A stretch of DNA of 64,000 nt from Viscum album (Eukaryota > Streptophyta > Magnoliopsida > Santalales > Viscaceae), in contig OY728122.1 of NCBI GenBank assembly GCA_963277665.1, positions 1,540,656,868 to 1,540,720,867 of the forward strand, in the 5' to 3' direction. Shown piece by piece: positions 34,427-46,057 of the stretch. A program made the position numbers and the translations under genes. A model generated the notes under the pieces. It was not told the DNA's origin, searched no databases, and saw nothing but the letters and a program-made list of their open reading frames with translations. Within the stretch, counting starts at the first letter, position 1; every line of letters begins with the position of its first letter.

Positions 34427-37050
34427 TGTAAGAACCTGGTTTTTCAATCTATTATAGATCCTTTAATTTTTGGTCTAAATCTATAATTTTGACCTAATAT
34501 GGATTCATAATGAGTTAGTAAAGGTTCCGAGGGTTTCCACGGATTTTTTGGAGCCCAGAACCCATCTTTTTGGAGAAAACTGGCTTGGTGCATGGTTTAG
34601 AGTAAACTGTGAGGACTGTGTTTTTTCGGACAAAGCCACCCCACCTAGTTGGTGCATGGCCGTGAGACCTAACCGTGTGAATGTCCCTTTTTCTCAGGTA
34701 CCCATGCATGGCTTGTGCACGGTTTGATCCAATCGTGTGGAGGATGTTATTTCGGGAAAAACCGTCTCGCACAGTTTGCGCACGGTTTGAAAAACCGTGT
34801 GAATAAACCATGCACATGATAAAATCTTGGAAAAAATGTCCAAAATTCTCTTAATGATCTATTTACTCCTCTATTCTTCCCTAATCTAAGAAGCAGTGGG
34901 ATTAAGCCATTTTCCTCTCATTTTGGAGCTTTTTGATGGCCAAATCTAGGAATCAAGAGATCTCCTTCGTCTAACATCCGATCGAGCTTCCGTTCATCAT
35001 GTTGGATGAGAAACGATAAGTACTTGAGTCCTCTTGAGCCATTATTCTCTCTTGCTCTCGACCTAGATATCATCATGCGAGCGTTTTTCACATTTTCTTA
35101 GATATACTCTGATCCGATCTAAATAAATGGCCGATACTGGAGGAGGAGAGTCATACAACCCTAAGGTGGGTGGTCTATAACTCATCCCTAAAGTTTATTG
35201 ATTTTGGAATATTTTTGCGGGTCCCACTAATTTTATCAGAAGCCGTTTCTTAAATTTACATGTCATGATTATATTTGTTAGAATTTTATGGTTATTCTAT
35301 TTCCAAATATGTGATTAGTTGTTAGCGGTTACACCCACAACTCAATCCGCCCCATGTCGAACATTATGCCATATTTTGGTTTTTAGTGTTTTGGGACGGT
35401 TGAGCCATCATTTGGGTGTACCTTTTCTTGACCTTCCTAAAGGTGATCCTTCTTATAATAAATGGATTGTTATTAATGAGAATTGAATAATGGCATGTAC
35501 ATGTATTCTCACCAATTGATCCACCTAAGGTAAGTGATTCAACTTGATTATTAAACATGAAATGTGAAATGGAAAGTATACTAAGTATATAACTTGGCCT
35601 TAACAGATGAGATTGAATAAAGGTTACATGTCTGTAGCACCCCTTTACATATTTATGTAAGGTAGTGGAGTGAAACTCAATAATTGAATATGCCTTAATG
35701 GTTAATTAAGACTTGATTAAATGGTTTTAAAGCTAGTTGGCCTATTCACACTAATAGAATACAAGGATTGAACCTAATGAATGATTACATGATTACAATG
35801 TCAAATAGAAATGGACTAACTCAAGTTCGACTTACATTATGAGAGGAGAATACCTTGGGACTCAAGAACCCCATTCCAATTCAAGGATGCGGTTTTCTTT
35901 AGTTGATACCCACTAAGACTCTGGTTCTTTTCTTTTCCTTGGATGCCTGATATACTATTGTAGGGTCCTTTACATTATTACATGATACCTCATATACACT
36001 CCTTTGATCTAGCTTTGACTAGTAGGTTCCATAGTGAATGCCCATAGGGCCATGTCCTTTCTTAGCCCCATTTTACCTTGGTCGATCACCTTGGAATCGG
36101 TAGGTGACTTATTGTGGAATGCCTTGGATTATGCTCCTTGGATTAAACTCTTACCCTTTAGATAGACTCAGATATTATTGAGTTAGCATTCCATGAGCTC
36201 TATGTTACCTTAGTTGTTACCCTGGAACTACCTCACTGGATATCATTTTTAGGTTGCCTTGTTATGTCTTGGAAGTTTCACTACTTATACTATCACAAGG
36301 TGATGTCAGTGCTGGCTATGTCTCACGTGACCTATTAAAATTAAATGGTAATTACTTAATTAATGAACTGGGTACATGTTCAGACACTGACTGAGGGATG
36401 AAGAAGGTACTTGGGTATTTAGTTATATTGTACTGATTTCTTTACTTTATATATGCATGCCTGCACACTGCTATATTCCATTACACGGGCCGAAGGTTAT
36501 AGACACCATTGGTGGTGGCCCACTAATATTTATCTCACACCCTCTCCGAGCACCGTTTGGTACCCAGAGTAGATTACATGGTTGTAGGTGTTGAAAAAGG
36601 GAAGCCTAAGGCAATTTATTGCTTGCTGTTAGGATAGAGCATGATAGTAGATGATCGAGTTGGATCTCAGGATGCTTGGAGTAGCCTTTTTTTTCTTTTA
36701 CTTTTTGGAACATGTTACTCATATTTTCTTGTATCCATGTTTTCCAGTTTTCTAGTGACATGACATTAAATCATCATTGTTCTAGCTGATACAATTATTA
36801 TTATTCTAATTTATCTATTGCATCAGTTTTCTTCCTCTATTTAATTATATTGCTTCCATTGTTCACTATTCATTTATATTCCTTCCACTGTGCTACACTC
36901 TTCTAATGAGGGCATAGTCTCCCCAGAGACACACCCTTGGCCCTTGCTGCTAGTCAGAAGCCTGTGGTGTTTCAGGAGATGCACTGGAGTCCTTGTGGCC
37001 CACCAGGCTCGGGGCACCCATTAAGTGGAATCTGGGTTTGGGATGTCACA
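34427..37050 (+). repeat. Chromovirus 3' LTR (about 2624 bp)
   Basis: Begins TGTAAGAACCTGG and ends ATGTCACA. It contains a near-perfect palindrome CACGGTTTGAAAAACCGTG at 34781-34799. Small ORFs inside it are not genes. Confidence 0.93.
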
Positions 37051-37639
37051 ACCACTAAATATAAAATATAATTTATTTAATTAAATAATTATTATTGGTT
37101 GATTATTTTGACAGCATTTTAAAAATCACTCTAACATATTTTTTAGAATTAAAAAAATTAGATTTAGTGATAATAATAATAATAATATTTTTATTTTTCA
37201 ATAAATCATTCTTATTTTTTATCTATATAGATTTATAATAATAATAATAATTAATTTATAATTAACTATGAGTAATTATAACTTACTCATTAATAATTAA
37301 TAATTAATATTAATAATACGTAATCAATATTTTATTGTTTATAATAACTATTTACTAATTAGTATTTAATATTTAATAATATTTAATTGGTAATTAAGTA
37401 TATAAATACATTATCTAAAGTTGTATTGCAACAATCCAAGATTTTAGAATATAATTTCTCTCTTAATTTTATGTTTTTGATAGTTTTCTTAACGTGAAAC
37501 ACCGAACTTTAAGCAAACTACGATAAAAATATTCTTATTTACATGTGACTATTATAACTTAGACATTAAATTGGTGGTATAAATGGAAATAACCACATTA
37601 TGAAAATATGTATAAAGGGTTTATATAGTTACCTCTATA
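37051..37639. other. No gene seen: AT-rich, (TAA)n tracts
   Basis: AT-rich DNA with short ATAATAATAAT tracts near 37170-37190 and 37230-37250. No element ends were recognised. Confidence 0.5.
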
Positions 37640-37870
37640 GATCATGCGATATTCAACACTGGTCTTTATCAACGGTCAACAAAAAATGCTGATATAGGGG
37701 TGAATTTTATTAGTACTATCTAAAAGAACAGATAAATGAGACCTTTATCAGTGTCTAAAAAAGTTCTGATAAAAGAGTACCTTTTATCAGTGCTTTTTTC
37801 AACACTCATAAATGTTCTCCTTTATCAGTGCTTTTCTTAGCACTGATAAAGAGCACTTTGAATAGTTTAA
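37640..37870. mobile_element. Remnant of CACTA subterminal repeats
   Basis: Carries six or more copies of TTTATCAGTGCTTTT or its inverse (AGCACTGATAAAG), the same word family as the subterminal repeats of the large CACTA element 0.7 kb to the right. A degraded end may be CACTGGTCTTTATC near 37657. No matching far end was found, so it is probably a broken relative. Confidence 0.6.
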
Positions 37871-38220
37871 TTCAAATATGCATATTTATATTTTTTAAAA
37901 TTATATTTAAATGAAAATAAGTATATATATGTAAATATAATATTTAAATATGATTTATATAACTATATTATAATAAAAAATTATTATCAATATTATTTTC
38001 ATAATTATATATATATATATATCAAATTATCAAATTTATATTAATAAATAAAATTTTTTAATAGTTTATTTATATATACATTAATTAAACCATGTATATA
38101 TAAATATAAATATGATATATTAATATTTTAAATAATTATACAAATATATAAATGAATATTTTTATTTGAATATGTAATTAGTATTTTAATTTATATATTT
38201 ATATTAAATAATTTAAAATA
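37871..38220. other. No gene seen: AT-rich
   Basis: Very AT-rich DNA with TATATA runs between the CACTA remnant and the microsatellite. Confidence 0.5.
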
Positions 38221-38574
38221 TACGTACATGTATTTATATGTATGTGTATGCATGTGTATGTATGTGAATGTATGCATATGTATGTGTATGTTTGTATATT
38301 CATGTATGTGTATATATATGTGCTGTGTGTGTGTGTGTATGTTTCTGTGTATGTGTATATGCATGTATGTGTGCATATGTATGTTCATATATGTATGTGT
38401 ATATGTACATATATATATATGTATGTGTATGTGTATGTGCATGCATCTGGATATATAAATTTATGTCTATGTATGTGTATGTGTACGTGTGTATGTGTAT
38501 GTGTATGTGTATGTATGTGTATGGATGTATATGAAATTTTTTCAAGTGTATGTGTATGTGTATCCATGTGTGTG
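38221..38574. repeat. TATGTG microsatellite, left half
   Basis: Degenerate (TATGTG)n/(GTATGT)n. It resumes at 56191 after the CACTA element, so the two halves were one array before insertion. Long frames in it on both strands are artefacts. The last three bases, GTG (38572-38574), are the target-site duplication. Confidence 0.92.
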
Positions 38575-38599
38575 CACTACTACAAAAACGGGCAAGGGA

Positions 38600-38800
38600 A
38601 TCACCCCCTTATATTAGCGCTAAGCAAAACCACTGATAAAGGTTACCCTGTATCAGCGCTAAACAAGCACTGATAAAACGACCCTTTATCAGTTCTAGAA
38701 AAGCGCTGATAAAGAATCCCTGTATCAGCGCTAAAATTTTAGCGCTGATACAGGAAGGATTTATCAGTGCTTTGGTAGCACTGATAAAACCTTAGTCCAT
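38600..38800. repeat. CACTA left subterminal repeats
   Basis: About ten copies, in both orientations, of the word TTTATCAGCGCTA/TAGCGCTGATAAA. Such repeats are the binding sites for the element's DNA-binding protein and are needed for excision in En/Spm relatives (family knowledge). Confidence 0.85.
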
Positions 38801-38839
38801 TTTTTTATAAAGTCAGTGGCACAGTTCCCTTGTTTTATC

Positions 38840-39110
38840 ACGACCTAAAGCTCTCGCGGTATTGGAACCCTATGAATCCCCTCTGCCACCCATTGAGTTC
38901 GCGTTGCCGGACCTCCGCCACCCTCGCTTCTCGTTTCCGGACCTCCGCCGCCCGTTGAGTTCGCGTTGTCGGACCTCCGCCTCCCTCGAGCTTCGGTTTT
39001 CCAGACCTCCGCCACCCGCAACAACCTTGAGCTTTGGTTTTCCAGACCTCCCTTTAAGGCATGTTTTCCAAATATTTTTTAATATTGTTCTCCTCTCCCA
39101 TCACACATAA
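38840..39110 (+). other. GC-rich segment with Pro/Leu/Arg repeat ORF
   Basis: A GC-rich island in an AT-rich element. It repeats a word like TTCCGGACCTCCGCC about six times. The frame starting at 38862 gives 82 residues with a repeated FPDLRRP-like motif and no known domain. It may be the leader or first exon of the transposase gene, a captured host fragment, or a simple repeat. There is no evidence for translation. Confidence 0.35.
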
Positions 39111-41239
39111 CCATATGTTGATTTGGAATGATATATTTAATGGATATTTGAGATTGTGATGGTTATAGGATACATGATTCATCCTTTTCTGGAAACCTAC
39201 AGATGTTTTAGGTTATTTCCATTTAAAATCCCTTATGTTTCTTTCCATGGTTGTCTTCTTTGGGTGGGTGTTCGAGACCATTAAGGTGGTTATTATTCCT
39301 TATTGTCCTCTGATTCAAAACTTCTTGGTTAGAGCTCAATCTTGATGTGTTGGGTGGTCTATCTTTTAAGAGATTAGTTTTCCATCTTTGTGCAAAAACT
39401 ATTTTATATGATCTATTTATGGTTGGACATAGATAGGCTTTTGGTGTGTACTCAAATGACTAGGATTATGAAGTCTCTTGATGGACCAGGCACTGGGAGG
39501 TGTTGGTGTCTACTTCAATGAGACCGTTGATGGGTGACACTCTATAGTGGGAATTCAAGGTTTCCATTGAGTACTTGATTGATGAATAAATCCTTTTTAG
39601 TTTTTTACTTTCTTGTTGTTGGTTGAATCATTTATGGATATTGATTGTGTTATTTCATTTGGATTCATTGGTATTTTTTGGGTGTACCTTAGGTTTTGAA
39701 TTATTCTCTTAGTGGTTCTTCATGGTTAGTGGTTTTAGTCTCTTATTTGGGTGAAGGGATGTGTTCTTAGTATATTTCCATCTTATATCCCACCATTTTA
39801 GTGAAAATTTAAATGGTTGGGTGACCTATGCTTGGTATCTGGAAATTATTGGGATTTTCTATCTTCTTAGTGATGTAGACATGTTATTTGGAGATGTATT
39901 ATGTTCTTGGAGGATATACATTAAGGGTTCTTGGGAATATTGGTTATCTGTTCATTTTAATTTTTTCGTAGTGGTCCTCTATTCGGTGAATCTTCATATA
40001 TTTTTTGAATTGTACACACAATAATTATTGTATGGAATTTATCTTTGTCTCATCATTTTATATCCTTCATACTAGAATATTTGTTCAGATAAAAAGATGA
40101 ACAATGGGGAGAATTGTAACATCTCAGTATCCATTTCATCAAAGCAATGCTCTTTGAGTTTTTTTGGGTTTCTTGAGGGGTTATAGGATGTCCCAGACTG
40201 TCATAGAAGGTGTGGACATGAACATGTAGGTTGAAAAGCTTCATGTGGTCCACCGAATGGCCGGTGAGGGTAATTGGCTAGGCAATGGGATTCACAATGG
40301 ATACAAAAAAAATCTATAGCCATCATCTAGCTGGTGGGTCTGTAGTGACTAGTTAGTGGGATAAACTATAGTTATAACATTTATACTATAACCACTGTCT
40401 AGATGGTGAGGGCCACTATCTAGCCAGTGGTGTCGTTGTATATGAGAAAGCATTGAGGTAGTAGGGTAATTACACCCCGATACCCCTATTTATTTATTTA
40501 TTTTATATTCTCCCTCAAATTTAACTCAACCCACTCAAGCCTTAGGATCCCCTTTAGATAGTTTGGATCTTCTATCCTCATCACTTGGTGGATTGAAGTT
40601 TCATTCTAAATGGTGATCCTCTTTTGGTATTTATTTCTTTTCTTGAACTTCAATCTCTCTCCATCACTTGATTCTTTGTTCCTGGGGGCTATGGAAGCCT
40701 TGGTATTTACTAGACCTATGATTTTTATGGGGAATTATGGTTATAGTATCTCTTTTACCTTTTATTGAGATCATTTTTATTTGATTCAATGTTCTTCATT
40801 TGAGTAGACTCATTCAGATTCATTGTGTTTTGATCCCAAATATTCCAAGTGGGTGTTTCCATACTATATATTCTTTTTGGGATTCATGTGTTTCATGAAT
40901 TCATATTTTATCCATTTGAAGTTGGTTAGACATGTTTTGATCATTTTGAAGCACAAAATAACCCTATTAATGAAAATAATATATGGAATGGATGTTATCT
41001 TGTTGTGAATTAATCTTTTTCATTGAAATAAATTAGGTTTCCTTGTACCGTTGGTGGATTTGATATTATAAATGAAAACCATGGTTTAAAATAAAGATAA
41101 GTTGATTCTTTAAATAAAATTCCAAATGGTTTGGCATGTGTTTTTTTATTGAATTTTTTTGGGAATGATTTATAAAATAAATTAAAATGTCTTGTTTTTA
41201 AATGGTTTATAGTATTGGTATTTTAAAAAATTGAGGGGG
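39111..41239. other. CACTA 5' region, no supported gene
   Basis: About 2.1 kb without recognisable coding domains. The open frame 39761-40024 (87 codons) looks like chance in T-rich DNA. A TGTAACATCTCAG word at 40118 resembles the start of some gypsy LTRs here, but no matching LTR end was found. This region may hold the large first intron or promoter of the transposase gene. Confidence 0.4.
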
Positions 41240-41830
41240 ATTGATTGTCCTTTTGAACAAAATACCTTCGATCCTGGCCACCATCCATTGTTTGTTGGGG
41301 ATGAATTTAATTTCATTTCCAACCCAAAGGAAAGGAAAGGTAGAAGACCATTCCAGAGGAAGGACATCATGGAGTTTGTTTAGTTCATGGCTAGGAAGGG
41401 CCTCATTGATCTCAGCTTCTTAGGTGACAGTTTCACCTGGTGCAACAATTGCAGGGGCCATCACCGCTTGTGGAGTCTATTTTATAGGTGTATATCCAAC
41501 ATGAAATCCACTAACCTATTCTCAAATACCATATTTTTCCATCTTTCTTGAGGTATTTTGATTCACTCCCCCATTTTGGTTTCCATTTCTTCTTGGCATG
41601 ATCATCAGGAACAGTTTCACTTCCACCAGTAGTGGGTTAACATCCTAGGGTACCAGGACATGGTTTGCGAAATATGGAATGAACCCTTGTAGGAGTATCG
41701 AGCCATTTTCAACCTCAGTGACCTGAGCTCGAACCCCGATAGGTGCGTGTTCACCCCTTCCTCCTCAAGAACCTTCATCACCTGGAACTACTGTCGCATA
41801 TGGGCTCCTTCAGAGTATTTTGATAGATGG
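41240..41830 (+). pseudogene. L1-type LINE fragment: endonuclease domain
   Basis: The plus strand reads pieces of an L1 apurinic endonuclease: GDEFNFISNPKERKGRRPFQ near 41299-41358, then MARKGLIDLSFLGDSFTWCNN (about 41390-41450), then a decayed RLWSLFYR segment and a degraded HDHQEQFHFHQ segment. The order matches the C-terminal half of the endonuclease, upstream of a reverse transcriptase that is absent. It is a dead fragment inside the CACTA element, inserted or captured. Confidence 0.7.
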
Positions 41831-42296
41831 AATGATACCTTTGGTTTATTGGATTATTAACACCAGTTTGAGATTTTTGTGTGACTATATACTTATTATA
41901 TTTTCTTATTATTTCTTACACACCACCACTTGAGTCAAGTAACCTGATTGAAATCCATATTCGTACTTTGGTTTTGATGTGGATATGGTTTTTTATGTGT
42001 TTGTGACATGTGTATGTGTGGATATATGGGTATTTAGGCATGATGATATTGAATGTAGGGTAGAGACCTAGGAGTGGTAGATGTATCATTCTTGATTATT
42101 CTTGTGTTTGGTATGGGGTGATTTGAGGAAACTATAATGAATTTAAAGTAATTATATTTAATGAAGATGAATAAATACTAATGGTTAGGCTATATTAATA
42201 TCTATTTTTATAAGGAAGTGGTTCTATTCTACTGTATTTGTAAGTCTTTTTGTGTGTACTTGAACCATAAATACTAATATTTGAGATTCAAATAGG
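41831..42296. other. Transposase gene leader, no domain seen
   Basis: AT-rich leader or intron before the CACTA transposase start. No repeat or coding sense was recognised. Confidence 0.45.
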
Positions 42297-44733
42297 ATGA
42301 AGATGAATAAATATTGGATGGATGCTAATCGTTTAACAATAGAGTACGGGAACTGAGTGAAAGAGTTCGTCAAGTTTGCAAAGGATCACACAAAGGATCC
42401 TTCTCAAATCCTTTGTCTGTGTTTACGTTGTTGTTATTCTAGACTACTTACTCTAGAGGAGTTGGAAGAACATTTGATATGTCATGGAATATATCAGAGT
42501 TATAAATGTTGGAATAAACAGATAGAAAAAGAGAATGTAGCTACTGGATGGGATAAAACTACATTTTATGGATCATCAGATATGAATACAAATATGTATA
42601 ATGAAGAAGACTGTATGGAGGATGTGATTACAGATGTCAGTGATGATGAAGATCGTATTGAGGAAATGACAAATACAATTGAAGATGAACTCCGTGATTG
42701 CCCAAAATTGTTTGAGAAGTTAAAGATTTGTGCAAAGATGCCATTATATGCTGCTTGCACTAAGTATACAACATTGTCAGCTGTACTGAAGTTGTATAAA
42801 TTGAAAGCAGGCAACGGATGGAGTGATGTCAGTTTTACGGAACTACTTGCTCTCTTGAATGACATGCTTCCGTAAGATAATGAGCTCCCAAGCCAGACAT
42901 ATGACGCTAGACGAATGCTATGCTCGATGGGTATGATTTCTAAAAGAAAACATGCCTTCCCGAAAGACTGTATATTGTTTATCAAGGAGAACAAATCACT
43001 TACAGAATGCCCAAAGTGTGGTGCTTCTCGATACAAGAAAGATAAATCCAATCCTACAAAAGTTGTATGGTACTTTCCAATCATTCCAAGGTTTAGGTGT
43101 CTATATGGAAGTGAGGAAACTACAAGATAATTGTCATGGCATGAAGATAAAAGAAATAAAGATGGGAAATTACGTCATCCGGCCGACTCTCCTCAATGGA
43201 AGAAAATTTATCATGAGTATCCTGAATTTGGAAAAGAGTCGAGAAACCTTCGTCTTGCGTTATCTATATATGGAGTGAATCCTTTTTGTTTTCAAACCAG
43301 CACTCATAGTACATGGCCTATTATGTTGGTAAATTATAACTTTCCACCCTGGTTATGCATGAAGCAGAAATTCATCATGTTATCTATGCTTATATCGGGA
43401 CCAAAACAACCAGGTAACTATATTGATGTTTATCTAGATCCTTTGATCAAGGATTTGAAGTTATTGTGGGATTCAGGTGTAATGTTGTATGATGCTTATA
43501 AAAGTGAATACTTCACATTGAGAGTGATGTTGTATGGGACAATAAATGATTTCCCTGCTTATAAAAATTTGTCAGGCTATAGCATTAAAGGAACTCAAGG
43601 GTGTCTCGTGTGCGAAGAAGATACAGAATCAATTAGGTTTAAACATTCATCAAAATATGTGTTTCTAGGACATCATAGATTTCTACCTTGTCATCATAAG
43701 TACCGATCTTGGACGACATCATTCAATGAAAGTTCAGAAAAATGTGCAACACCGTCTCCACTAACAGGTGATCAGTTTTTTGAGAAAGTAAAATATCTGA
43801 ACACTATTTTTGGTAAACCATTTTTGAAAAACCTTACAAAAATCAGTTGAAAAAATAGATCAGTTTTTTTTTGAATTACCATACTGGAATTGTTTGTACA
43901 TCAGAAATTTTCTTGATGTGATGCATGTGGAAATAAATGTATGTGAAAGTGTTATCAGAACGTTGCTAAATGCCCCTGAAAAAACAAAATATGGAATTAA
44001 GGAAAGGTTGGACATGGTTGACATGGGAATATGAGAAGAGTTGGCTCCCGTGAAGGGTGAAAATTGAATGTTTCTTCCTCCAGCTGCTTATACTCTTTCT
44101 AGAGAGGAGAGATATCATTTTTGCAACTTCTTCAATGATGTAAAGGTTCCCGAGGGGTACTCATAAAATATCAAGAACATTGTGTCAATGAATGATTTTA
44201 TGTTAAAAGGTTTTAAATCACATGGTTGCCATGTTTTGATGCAAGATCTACTTCATATAGCCTTAAGTTGCATTTTGCCTAAGAATTTTCATTACACGTT
44301 AACCAAACTTTGTTTCTTTTTCAAAGCTATATGTAGAAAAGTTTTAGACCTGGGGAAATTTCCAGATATGGAAAAAGAAATTATCATCATATTATGTGAA
44401 TTAGAAATGTTCTTCCTGCCAACATTATTTGATATGATGGTTAATTTGATGATTCACTTGGTGAGAGAGATTCTACTTTGTGGTCCTGTGCACTATAGAT
44501 GGATGTATCCTGTTGAACGATATATGAAGATTTTGAAAGGGTATGTCAAAAATCGAAGTCGGCTAGAGGGTTGTATAGTAGAGAAATATATTGTTGAGGA
44601 AGCCATTGAATTTTGTACTGAATACCTATCTGATGTGGAAAGCATTGGTCTCACGAAGTCTCGTCACACTAGATGCATTGAGGGTGAGGGAATTTCTGGA
44701 AGAGAAGTTGTGACAATCAGTATTACAGATCAG

Positions 44734-44751
44734 GAGTAGGCCCATATTTAT
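44734..44751. repeat. SINE target-site duplication, left
   Basis: GAGTAGGCCCATATTTAT, with one difference from 45124-45141. It contains the in-frame TAG stop of the transposase. Confidence 0.85.
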
Positions 44752-45123
44752 TTCATTTCTTAAAAGGGAATTCCCTTATGTGGCCTTTTCGAACCCTCCA
44801 CACAAGGAAACCCCCCTCCCCACGAAGAGGTCACTCCAGAGAGAGCCCCAGCCGGGAAGGAGCCGTTGCCAGCCGAGATGGCAGAGCGTCCCGGAGGGTG
44901 ACAACCCGGGTGGAAATGGTTCGTCAAGAAATCCATCAGCACGGGTGGGTTGCGCCTCATTTTGCCCACCCAGTCAGAAACCGGGTGACCTGGCAAGGCG
45001 AGTGGATCCTGGGGGAGAGGTTCGCCCTGAAAGCGGACTCCCAGGATTCGAACCCTATAACTCCCAAAGAACATCATTGTTGTACCCCTATCCTTCACCA
45101 CTACACCACTGCCGAAGCGGCTT
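44752..45123 (-). mobile_element. GC-rich tRNA-derived SINE in the CACTA transposase
   Basis: About 372 bp, much richer in GC than its surroundings. On the minus strand the head starts at 45123 with an A box in GTGGTGTAGTGGTGAAGG (complement of 45091-45108) and a B box GGTTCGAATCC (complement of 45044-45054). The tail ends in an AT-rich stretch near 44752. An 18-bp TSD with one mismatch flanks it. Small frames across it on the plus strand are by-products. The family was not recognised. Confidence 0.85.
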
Positions 45124-45895
45124 GAGTAGGCCCATCTTTATGTTTTTCATAATAGTTGGGAGGTTGCTCTATATATTGAAACTCACAAAGAAATTATTAG
45201 GCAGTTGAATCCATCAAGGGCTGAAAAATGGTTATCAGATACACATAATCACCAGTTTATAGGATGGTTTCAGGACCATATTTTTAAGCAGTTGGATGAA
45301 AATCTGAATTCAATTTCAGAACGACTTCGATGGCTAGCTGCTGGACCAAGTGTTTATGTATTATCTTACAGTGGTAATGTAATTAATGGTTATACATTCT
45401 ATACAGATAAACATGATGAAGATAGTACCATGGAAAATAGTGGAGTTACACTAGTGGATGAAGCGATGCATGTTTCTGGTAGTAAGGACATAAATCCAAT
45501 TTATGCAAATATGTCATACTTTAGCATTATCAAACTAATATGGGAGTTGGATTATACAACATTCCAATTGCTGATTTTTTAATGCAAATAGATTGATAAC
45601 AACAGCGATGTTAAAATAGATGAATGGGGATTTGTGAAAGTTGATTTTAGTGAAGAAGGGTACAAATACGAATAGTTTATAATGGAATCACAAGCGGTAG
45701 AATTTTTTTATGTTCCAGATCCCGCAAACCGAAAGTGGCCGATTGTTTTGTTATCGCCAAAACTACTGAAGGTTCTGATGAAAATTCAGTTGAGGATGAT
45801 CCTTTTAGTGGTACGTCACAATCATTTCAGAGTAGTCCCAATGCAGATGATGTTTTGTATGTTAGATGAGACCACAATGAAGGGATTTAGATAAT

Positions 45896-46057
45896 CGATA
45901 GAGGTGTCAAATCCCTTCAACATTTGAAAAAAAGAAAGAGAGTTCAATAAACAGGTTATATTTTGTTTGTAATATAGATCTTGTTATCTCATGTTATTAT
46001 CTTATCATTACTGAATTTATGTAATCTGAATTAACTGTTCAACCACTTTTGCAGATA
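45896..46057 (+). other. Intergenic or intron between the two CACTA genes
   Basis: AT-rich spacer. It ends in TTTTGCAG at 46047-46054, a plausible splice acceptor just upstream of the second gene's first ATG. Confidence 0.5.

Larger units (their letters stand above)
25447..37050 (+). mobile_element. Ty3/gypsy chromovirus, 11.6 kb, with two LTRs
   Basis: The order on the plus strand is LTR, PBS, long leader, gag with zinc knuckle, protease, reverse transcriptase, RNase H, integrase, chromodomain end, PPT and LTR. Integrase after RNase H defines gypsy, and the chromodomain remnant defines a chromovirus. LTRs of about 2.6 kb suggest the Tekay/Del lineage (inference). There are many stops, a deleted catalytic box in the reverse transcriptase and a SINE insertion, so the copy is dead. 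No clear 5-bp TSD remains (TCCAT on the left, ACCAC on the right). Confidence 0.93.
42297..45895 (+). pseudogene. CACTA transposase (tnp2/TNPD family), broken
   Basis: It would excise and reinsert the CACTA element by binding its ends. The start is ATG at 42297 or 42303; the reading NKYWMDANRLTIEYGN meets a TGA at 42354-42356. The open stretches that follow are in one frame to 43850: a CPKCGASRYKKD zinc-like segment, then PPWLCMKQKFIMLSMLISGPKQ and GNYIDVYLDPLIKDLK, with stops at 42873 and 43128. After a frameshift near 43850 the second frame reads ELPYWN..IRNFLDVMH, MQDLLHIALS, GPVHYRWMYPVERYMKILK and then, beyond the SINE, KDINPIYANMSYF and DEWGFVKVDF. The domain order is that of tnp2, DUF4218-like and the C-terminal part. 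Confidence 0.9.

Noticed and set aside
25442..37055. 5-bp TSD of the chromovirus
   Set aside because: TCCAT (left) and ACCAC (right) match at only three of five positions, so a TSD cannot be claimed.
38191..38673. Long frames on both strands encoding MCVCVYV or HTHTHT repeats
   Set aside because: They follow from the TATGTG microsatellite, are open in several frames at once and have no codon bias or domain.
40118..40500. Solo LTR starting TGTAACATCTCAG
   Set aside because: The start resembles gypsy LTRs, but no end (GATGTTACA-like) or TSD was found downstream.
45030..45123. True tRNA gene
   Set aside because: A and B boxes are present but no full cloverleaf or acceptor stem. It is the head of a SINE. 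The same holds for 31375-31446 and 18033-18087.
44778..45208. GC-rich plus-strand frames of 115-142 codons, possible bacterial or host gene
   Set aside because: They lie wholly within or across a minus-strand SINE with TSD and tRNA-like head; no domain.
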